The notes under the pieces are model-generated. The model did not search any database. It was given only the letters and a program-made list of their open reading frames with translations, and was not told the DNA's origin. A program made the translations under genes and the position numbers. From NCBI GenBank assembly GCA_902795355.1, contig CADBKZ010000012.1:1-44948 (forward strand): a DNA stretch of 44,948 nucleotides, in the 5' to 3' direction. The DNA is from an uncultured Ruminococcus sp. (GTDB lineage Bacteria; Bacillota; Clostridia; Oscillospirales; CAG-272). Shown piece by piece: positions 38,793-44,948 of the stretch (within the stretch, counting starts at the first letter, position 1; each line of letters opens with the position of its first letter).

Positions 38793-41700
38793 ATGAACGT
38801 TTACAGAATTTATGTGGAAAAGAAGAAGGGACTCGATAACGAGGCGAGGGCGTTGCTCGGAGAGCTTGCAGCGGTATCGGGAGCCGAGGGAGTGGAGCGC
38901 GTGCGGGTTCTCAACCGGTACGACGTGGAAGGCATTTCCGAGGAGCTGTTTCGCGAGGCGGCAAAAACCGTGTTTTCGGAGCCGCAGCTCGACGTGACCT
39001 ACCGAGACCTGCCCGAAACGACCGACGCGGTGTTTGCCGTGGAGTATCTCCCGGGGCAGTTCGACCAGCGGGCGGACTCGGCGGCGCAGTGCATCCAGAT
39101 CCTTTCCTGCGGCGAGCGGCCCGCCATCCGAACGGCAAAGGTCTATCTGCTCGGCGGCGCGGTCACGGAAGCGACGGTCGCGGCGGTCAAGCGGTATGTA
39201 ATCAACCCCGTGGAAGCGAGGGAAGCAAGCCTCGGCCTGCCAGAAACGCTGCAAATGGAAACGCCCGCGCCCGAAACCGTTCCAACGCTGTACGGTTTTT
39301 TGAACATGAGCCGGTGGGAGATCGAGGAGTTCATTGAAAAATACGGCCTCGCGATGGACGCGGACGACCTTTCCTTCTGTCAGGAATACTTCCGCGAAGA
39401 GGGCAGAGAACCCACCCTGACCGAGATCCGCATGATCGACACCTATTGGTCGGACCACTGCCGCCACACCACGTTCCTCACCACCATCGACCGCGTGAAG
39501 TTCGAGGACGAGGAATTGGAAAAAACTTGGAACGAATATGAGCGCGTGCGCGCGGAGCTAGGCAGAACCAAGCCCAGAAACCTGATGGACGTGGCCACGC
39601 TCGCGGCGAAATACCTCAAAAAGAAAGGCATGCTCCAAAAGCTGGACGAGAGCGAGGAGATCAACGCCTGCACGGTGAAGATCACCGTGGACGCGGACGG
39701 GAAAAACGAGGATTGGCTCCTGCTCTTCAAAAACGAGACCCACAACCACCCCACCGAAATCGAGCCGTTCGGCGGCGCGGCCACCTGCATCGGCGGCGCG
39801 ATCCGCGATCCGCTTTCGGGCCGGTCGTATGTTTACGGGGCCATGCGCGTAACCGGCGCGAGCGACCCCACGGAGCCGTTCTCCAAAACCATTGCGGGCA
39901 AATTGCCGCAGAAAAAGCTGGTGCGAACGGCGGCGGCGGGGTATTCGTCCTACGGCAACCAGATCGGACTTGCCACGGGAATCGTGGATGAAATTTACCA
40001 CAAGGGCTATGCCGCCAAACATATGGAGATCGGCGCGGTGATCGCGGCAACGCCGGCGGACCACGTGCGGCGGGAAGTCCCCGCCGCGGGCGACGCGGTT
40101 ATTTTGCTCGGCGGCCGCACGGGTCGGGACGGCATCGGCGGGGCCACAGGCTCTTCCAAGGCGCACAACGCGCACAGCGTGGAGACCTGCGGGGCCGAGG
40201 TGCAAAAGGGCAACGCGCCCGAGGAGCGCAAATTGCAGCGGCTCTTCCGCCGCGCCGACGCCTGCCGCATGATCAAGCGGTGCAACGATTTCGGCGCGGG
40301 CGGCGTTTCGGTGGCCGTTGGCGAGCTTGCGGACGGGCTTTGCATTGACCTTGACCGCGTTCCCAAAAAATATGACGGGCTGGACGGCACCGAACTTGCC
40401 ATCAGCGAGTCGCAGGAGCGCATGGCCGTGGTGGTGGAAGAGAAGGACGTGGAAGCCTTCCTCGCGCTTGCGGCGCAGGAAAACCTTGAAGCCACCCGCA
40501 TTGCAATGGTCACGGCTGAACCGCGCTTGGTAATGATGTGGAAGGGCAACACGGTGGTGGATCTTTCGCGCGCGTTCTTAAACTCCAACGGCGCGGAAAA
40601 ACACATTGACATTGCCCCCGCCAAGTCGCAACGCTATGAAAACGCGATTCCGGCCGATTTTGCAAAGGGGTATCTCGCGTTGGTCGGCGATCTTTCGGTC
40701 TGCTCGCGGCGCGGGCTTTCCGAGCGGTTCGATTCCACCATCGGCGCGGGAACGGTACTGATGCCGTTCGGCGGCAAATATCAGAGAACGCCGATTCAGG
40801 CTATGGTGCAGAAGATCCCCATGGAAGAAAAGCATACCGACACCTGCTCGTTCATGTCCTACGGGTATGATCCCCGCGTCGCGGAGAAAAGCCCCTACCG
40901 CGGGGCGTACCTCGCCGTGGTCGATAGCCTTGCCAAGCTGATCGCCGCGGGCGCGAAATTCGAGGACGTTTACCTGACGTTTCAGGAATACTTTGAAAAA
41001 CCGCTCCGCGATCCCAAACGTTGGGGCAAGCCGCTCTCGGCTCTGCTCGGCGCGTTCCGCGCCCAGCTCGAACTCGGCGTTGCTTCCATTGGCGGCAAGG
41101 ATTCCATGAGCGGGTCGTTTGAAAAGCTCGACGTTCCCCCAACGCTGGTTTCTTTCGCCGTTACCACGGGAAAGACCGGCGAGGTGATCTCGGGCGAATG
41201 GAAGCGGGCGGGCGACGTTGTGGTCGCCGTGTCCCCCGCCCTCGGGGCGGACGGATTGCCCGAGGCCGAATCGCTCAAAGCGATCTGGAACGCGGTAACC
41301 GACCAAATGCGCGCGGGCAAGGTCGCGGCGGCCTACGCCGTCGGCGCGGGCGGCATTGCCGAGGCCGTTTACAAAATGGCTGTCGGCAACGGGTTCGGGT
41401 TTGCGTTCGATCCCGCGCTCACGCTCCGCGAGCTCTTTGAATTAAACTACGGAACGCTCCTGCTGGAAATGGCGGCGGACGACGCCAAAGCCCTTTTCGG
41501 CAAGGTTCCCGCCGCGCGGGTTGTGGGAACGGTGCAAACCGCCCCGTCCATTTCGCTGGGCGGCGAATCGGTTGCGCTGGCCGACCTCGACCGCGCCTAC
41601 GAGGGCAGGCTCGAACCGGTCTACCCCACGCTCGAAGGCGCGCCGGCGAACCGGCTGACCGCCTATTCCTACGAAAAACGCAGCGCGAAATCGCCCGCCG

Positions 41701-42512
41701 TCCGGTGCGCGAAGCCGCGCGTGCTGATTCCCGTTTTCCCCGGGACGAACTGCGAGTTTGACACCGCCAAAGCCCTGCGCGACGCGGGCGCGGAAACCGA
41801 GCAATTCATTGTCAACAACCTGACCGCCGACGGCATTGCCCGCAGCGCGGAAGCGTTTGCCGCGTCGCTCGCAAAAGCGCAAATGGTATTCATTCCCGGG
41901 GGTTTTTCGGGCGGCGACGAGCCGGACGGCTCCGGCAAGTTCATTATGGCGTTCTTCCGCAACGCGGCGATCCGCGCCGAGGTGGAAAACCTGCTCGAAC
42001 GGCGGGATGGGCTGATGTGCGGCATTTGCAACGGTTTCCAAGCCCTGATCAAGCTCGGCTTGGTACCCTACGGAAAGATTACCGATACCGATGAAAACAG
42101 CCCCACCCTGACCTACAACACCATTGCCCGCCACCAATCCAAGCTGGTGCGCGTGCGCGTGGCGTCCACGCTTTCGCCGTGGCTCCGCGGGGTCAACGTG
42201 GGCGATGTTGTCACCGTTCCCATTTCGCATGGCGAGGGGCGTTTCCTCGCCTCTCCCGAGTTAATCGCGCAGTTGGCCGCCCGCGGGCAGATCGCCACGC
42301 AGTATGTCGATCCCGACGGCAACCCGACCGACGACATCCGTTATAATCCCAACGGATCGGCCATGGCCATCGAGGGCATCACCTCGCCGGATGGCCGCGT
42401 GTTCGGCAAAATGGGGCATAGCGAACGCGTTGGCGCGGGGCTTTACCGCAACGTTTCCGGCAACTACGACCTGAAAATGTTCGAGTCGGCCGTGGCGTAT
42501 TTCAAGGGATAA
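38793..42512 (+). CDS. purL: Phosphoribosylformylglycinamidine synthase, single-chain
   Basis: 1239 aa, ATP- and Gln-dependent FGAR to FGAM. The clostridial long PurL: N-terminal FGAM_N-like domain, then tandem AIRS-like halves ([62 protein letters not shown]), then a C-terminal class I glutaminase from ~970 ([17 protein letters not shown]) with the nucleophile C1079 in [13 protein letters not shown] and SHGEGRF plus HSERVGAG at the end. A purS/purQ pair is therefore not needed. AAGGAG lies 8 nt upstream. Confidence 0.97.
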   Translation: MNVYRIYVEKKKGLDNEARALLGELAAVSGAEGVERVRVLNRYDVEGISEELFREAAKTVFSEPQLDVTYRDLPETTDAVFAVEYLPGQFDQRADSAAQCIQILSCGERPAIRTAKVYLLGGAVTEATVAAVKRYVINPVEAREASLGLPETLQMETPAPETVPTLYGFLNMSRWEIEEFIEKYGLAMDADDLSFCQEYFREEGREPTLTEIRMIDTYWSDHCRHTTFLTTIDRVKFEDEELEKTWNEYERVRAELGRTKPRNLMDVATLAAKYLKKKGMLQKLDESEEINACTVKITVDADGKNEDWLLLFKNETHNHPTEIEPFGGAATCIGGAIRDPLSGRSYVYGAMRVTGASDPTEPFSKTIAGKLPQKKLVRTAAAGYSSYGNQIGLATGIVDEIYHKGYAAKHMEIGAVIAATPADHVRREVPAAGDAVILLGGRTGRDGIGGATGSSKAHNAHSVETCGAEVQKGNAPEERKLQRLFRRADACRMIKRCNDFGAGGVSVAVGELADGLCIDLDRVPKKYDGLDGTELAISESQERMAVVVEEKDVEAFLALAAQENLEATRIAMVTAEPRLVMMWKGNTVVDLSRAFLNSNGAEKHIDIAPAKSQRYENAIPADFAKGYLALVGDLSVCSRRGLSERFDSTIGAGTVLMPFGGKYQRTPIQAMVQKIPMEEKHTDTCSFMSYGYDPRVAEKSPYRGAYLAVVDSLAKLIAAGAKFEDVYLTFQEYFEKPLRDPKRWGKPLSALLGAFRAQLELGVASIGGKDSMSGSFEKLDVPPTLVSFAVTTGKTGEVISGEWKRAGDVVVAVSPALGADGLPEAESLKAIWNAVTDQMRAGKVAAAYAVGAGGIAEAVYKMAVGNGFGFAFDPALTLRELFELNYGTLLLEMAADDAKALFGKVPAARVVGTVQTAPSISLGGESVALADLDRAYEGRLEPVYPTLEGAPANRLTAYSYEKRSAKSPAVRCAKPRVLIPVFPGTNCEFDTAKALRDAGAETEQFIVNNLTADGIARSAEAFAASLAKAQMVFIPGGFSGGDEPDGSGKFIMAFFRNAAIRAEVENLLERRDGLMCGICNGFQALIKLGLVPYGKITDTDENSPTLTYNTIARHQSKLVRVRVASTLSPWLRGVNVGDVVTVPISHGEGRFLASPELIAQLAARGQIATQYVDPDGNPTDDIRYNPNGSAMAIEGITSPDGRVFGKMGHSERVGAGLYRNVSGNYDLKMFESAVAYFKG

Positions 42513-42601
42513 GCGAAAGATCCCTTTCCCCGAACAAGCGAACACAAAAAATAAAAAAGGGGTTGCGGAACCGTTCCGCATGCCCCGAAAAGGAGAAAAA
42601 C

Positions 42602-44275
42602 ATGGCATATCTTACCGACATTGAAATTGCGCAGGCGTGCAAAATGAAACCCATTACCGAAATTGCGAAAACCGCGGGCGTGGACGAAAAGTACCTCGAA
42701 CAGTACGGCCGCTACAAAGCCAAAGTGGATCGCGCCCTGCTCGAAGAGAGCGACCGTCCCAACGGCAAGTTGATTCTGGTAACGGCCATTACGCCCACCC
42801 CCGCCGGAGAGGGCAAAACCACCACCACCATCGGCTTGGCGGACGGTTTGCGCCGCATCGGCAAGCGGACGGTGGTTGCGCTCCGCGAGCCGTCGCTCGG
42901 CCCCGTATTCGGCGTCAAAGGCGGCGCGGCGGGCGGCGGTTACGCGCAGGTTGTCCCCATGGAAGACATCAACCTGCATTTCACAGGCGATTTCCACGCC
43001 ATCGGCGCGGCAAACAACCTGCTCGCGGCCATGCTCGATAACCACATTCAGCAGGGCAACGCGCTCGGTATCGATCCCCGCCGCGTTACGTGGAAGCGCT
43101 GCGTGGATATGAACGACCGTCAGCTCCGCTTTGTGGTGGACGGCCTCGGCGGGAAAGTCAACGGCACGCCCCGCGAGGACGGATTTGACATTACCGTTGC
43201 GTCCGAAATTATGGCGGTGTTCTGCCTCGCCTCGTCCATTACCGACCTGAAAGACCGCCTTTCCCGCATTGTGGTGGCCTACACCTATGCGGGCAAGCCG
43301 GTTACGGCGGGCGACCTGAAAGCGGTGGGAGCCATGGCCGCGCTGCTCAAAGACGCGCTCAAACCCAACCTTGTGCAAACGCTGGAAGGGACCCCCGCGT
43401 TCGTCCACGGCGGCCCGTTTGCCAACATTGCCCACGGCTGCAACTCGGTTATCGCCACGCGCATGGCCATGAAGCTCGGCGACTACGCCGTTACCGAAGC
43501 GGGATTCGGCGCCGACCTCGGCGCGGAGAAGTTCCTTGACATCAAATGCCGCATGGCGGGTCTGCGCCCCGACGCGGTGGTGGTGGTTGCCACCGTCCGC
43601 GCGCTCAAAATGCACGGCGGCGTTCCGAAAACCGAGCTTGGCAAAGAGAACCTTTCCGCGCTCGGCCTCGGGCTTCCCAACCTGCTCCGCCATGTCTCCA
43701 ACATCAAAAACACCTATGGCCTGCCCTGCGTGGTAGCCGTGAACCGTTTCCCGACCGACACCGACGCGGAAATCGACCTTGTAATCTCCAAATGCCGCGA
43801 GCTGGGGGTCAACGTCCGTCTGTCCACCGTTTGGGCCGAGGGCGGCAAAGGCGGCATGGAGCTTGCCGAAGAGGTGGTCCGCCTCTGCGACGCGCCCAAC
43901 AACTTCCGCTTCAGCTACGAGGACGACTCCACCATTCCCGAAAAGCTCGACGCCATTGCCCGCAAAGTGTACGGCGGCGCTGGCGTGACCATTCTGCCCG
44001 CCGCGCAGAAGCAGATTGACGAGCTGACCGCGCTCGGCTTCGGCAAGCTGCCGGTTTGCGTTGCGAAAACGCAGTACAGCTTTACGGACGACCCGACCAA
44101 GCTCGGCGCGCCCGAGGGCTTCACCGTTACGGTTCGGAACGTCAAAGTCAGCGCGGGCGCGGGATTTATCGTCGCTCTCACGGGCGACATTATGACCATG
44201 CCCGGGCTTCCCAAATCCCCCGCCGCCGAGCGCATCGACGTGGATGCCGACGGCAGAATTACAGGGCTGTTTTGA
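42602..44275 (+). CDS. fhs: Formate-tetrahydrofolate ligase
   Basis: 557 aa, activating formate with ATP to 10-formyl-THF. Start at 42602 behind AAAAGGAG. P-loop [13 protein letters not shown] (64-76), [58 protein letters not shown] and the C-terminal [13 protein letters not shown]. It is 89 bp after purL. Its product feeds purN and purH in the same cluster. fhs (once called pfl) is the gene after which the pfl/ZTP riboswitch was named. Confidence 0.98.
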   Translation: MAYLTDIEIAQACKMKPITEIAKTAGVDEKYLEQYGRYKAKVDRALLEESDRPNGKLILVTAITPTPAGEGKTTTTIGLADGLRRIGKRTVVALREPSLGPVFGVKGGAAGGGYAQVVPMEDINLHFTGDFHAIGAANNLLAAMLDNHIQQGNALGIDPRRVTWKRCVDMNDRQLRFVVDGLGGKVNGTPREDGFDITVASEIMAVFCLASSITDLKDRLSRIVVAYTYAGKPVTAGDLKAVGAMAALLKDALKPNLVQTLEGTPAFVHGGPFANIAHGCNSVIATRMAMKLGDYAVTEAGFGADLGAEKFLDIKCRMAGLRPDAVVVVATVRALKMHGGVPKTELGKENLSALGLGLPNLLRHVSNIKNTYGLPCVVAVNRFPTDTDAEIDLVISKCRELGVNVRLSTVWAEGGKGGMELAEEVVRLCDAPNNFRFSYEDDSTIPEKLDAIARKVYGGAGVTILPAAQKQIDELTALGFGKLPVCVAKTQYSFTDDPTKLGAPEGFTVTVRNVKVSAGAGFIVALTGDIMTMPGLPKSPAAERIDVDADGRITGLF

Positions 44276-44523
44276 AGGTCGTCCTTTTCTCAAAAGTAAA
44301 ACAGCATTTCCTGAGGAAATGCCAAAAGAGCTTTCACGCCGTCCTTTTCTCGAGAGAAAAGGACCAAAAGAGCTTTCACGCACCTACTTTTCTTGAAAGA
44401 AAAGTAGGCAAAAGAACTTTTACGCAAAAGAACTTTTACGCATAAGAGCTTTCGCGCATAACGCATAAGAGGTTCTGCACATAAATATACATCCCTTTAT
44501 GATCGTACATTATTCCTGTAGGG
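44276..44523. repeat. Right inverted copy of the CACGCATAAGAG repeat flanking purL-fhs
   Basis: Starts one base after the fhs stop. AAAGTAAAACAGCATTTCCT, CGTCCTTTTCTCGAGAGAAA, CACCTACTTTTCTTGAAAG, several ACTTTTACGC/GCATAAGAG units, then a TTCTGCACATAAATATACAT block and TACATTATTCCTGTAGGGC. The last ~80 bp are the near-exact reverse complement of 38580-38660. Confidence 0.78.
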
Positions 44524-44948
44524 CGGGCGGCCAAAGGCCGCGTTGGCTTCCGCTCCCTCCGAAAAACAAACGCCAAAAAGAGAGTAACAACTATGCGGAT
44601 ATTCACTACCGTTTAATTGCAAAAGTCTTTTGCTTCCGGCGGGGGCAAGCCCCCGCCCTACGGTGATAAGAATAATAAAGGCTATGTAATATTCTTTGGG
44701 GAGCAAGCTCCATACAACCGCAGGTTGTTCCCTACGGAAACGGTGATTTTCATCTTTTGTAGGTCAATTGTTATGAGAGCGGATCCAAGCGGCCAAAGGC
44801 CGCCCGCCCCACAAAAACCACCCCATTGTTTTCGCTTTTCTTCCCGCTGTCCGCAAACATCATGAGCCTTCTCCCATCGGAGAAGGTGGCAGACAGAGAG
44901 GCGGGGAAGCCTCGATTGTCTGACGGATGAGGCTTTCCAATGGGCAGT
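44524..44948. other. Repeat-rich gene-free end of the window
   Basis: No credible gene. It holds small palindromes such as GGCGGGGGCAAGCCCCCGCC, GGCGGCCAAAGGCCGC, AACCGCAGGTTG and their inverted partner near 44790, then the start of another TTCTCCCATCGGAGAAGG/GGATGAGGCTTTCC repeat that continues past the end. Confidence 0.6.

Noticed and set aside
42464..44383. Long minus-strand open frame (639 codons) opposite fhs
   Set aside because: fhs is unmistakable on the plus strand; the antisense frame has no recognisable motif.

Overview
The window looks like a chromosomal segment of an uncultured Gram-positive, probably gut-dwelling clostridium (Oscillospirales/Christensenellales-like). Pointers are a sporulation gene (spoVAC), TmcAL, an L32-YceD pair, CpsB/C/D-type phosphotyrosine genes, strong Shine-Dalgarno sites, many near-consensus sigma-A promoters with 17-bp spacers, and dense families of intergenic palindromic repeats of the kind common in that group. 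The housekeeping part is GC-rich. Two stretches (about 1-5300 and 11200-15530) are visibly A+T-richer and carry accessory genes.

Region 1-5300 is a scarred mobile or defence island. A ParB-like N-terminus is joined in frame to the C-terminal part of the BREX phosphatase-like protein PglZ. It is followed by a stub of brxL, a gene-free stretch with odd repeats, a DUF3990/Xre toxin-antitoxin-like pair with a readable operator-promoter, a DUF2971 gene whose 3' end has been replaced, and, on the other strand, the first ~41 codons of a tyrosine integrase. This is wreckage of a BREX locus and an integrative element, not a working defence system.

Region 5300-30300 is mostly core genome: a serine hydrolase, pgk-tpiA, a five-tRNA operon on the minus strand with tandem promoters, an Xre regulator divergent from two lipoprotein genes (one with InlB-type and BspA-type repeats, one with a Ser/Thr-rich beta region), mutY, a diacylglycerol-kinase-like gene, a class I lysyl-tRNA synthetase with an appended tRNA-binding domain, tmcAL, yceD-rpmF, pnuC, spoVAC, cpsB-cpsC-cpsD and another lipoprotein.

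Region 30360-44275 is a purine and one-carbon cluster: promoter, ZTP (pfl) riboswitch, purE, purF, purM, an FNT-family formate/nitrite-type transporter, purN, a PurO-type IMP cyclohydrolase, a stand-alone AICAR formyltransferase, purD, purL and fhs. The layout links formate import and activation (FNT, Fhs) to the formyl-dependent purine steps under a riboswitch that reads ZTP, the signal of 10-formyl-THF shortage. purC, purB and purK are not in the window. Large hairpins and repeats are inserted between several of these genes, and inverted copies of one repeat flank purL-fhs.

Most intergenic space is filled by at least four repeat families: MITE-like ~170-190 bp elements with CTCCTT...AAGGAG ends, CCCTCTCCGTCA/CCACCTCTCCCC palindromes, long near-perfect hairpins just after stop codons, and AAAGTAGG/CACGCATAAGAG repeats.
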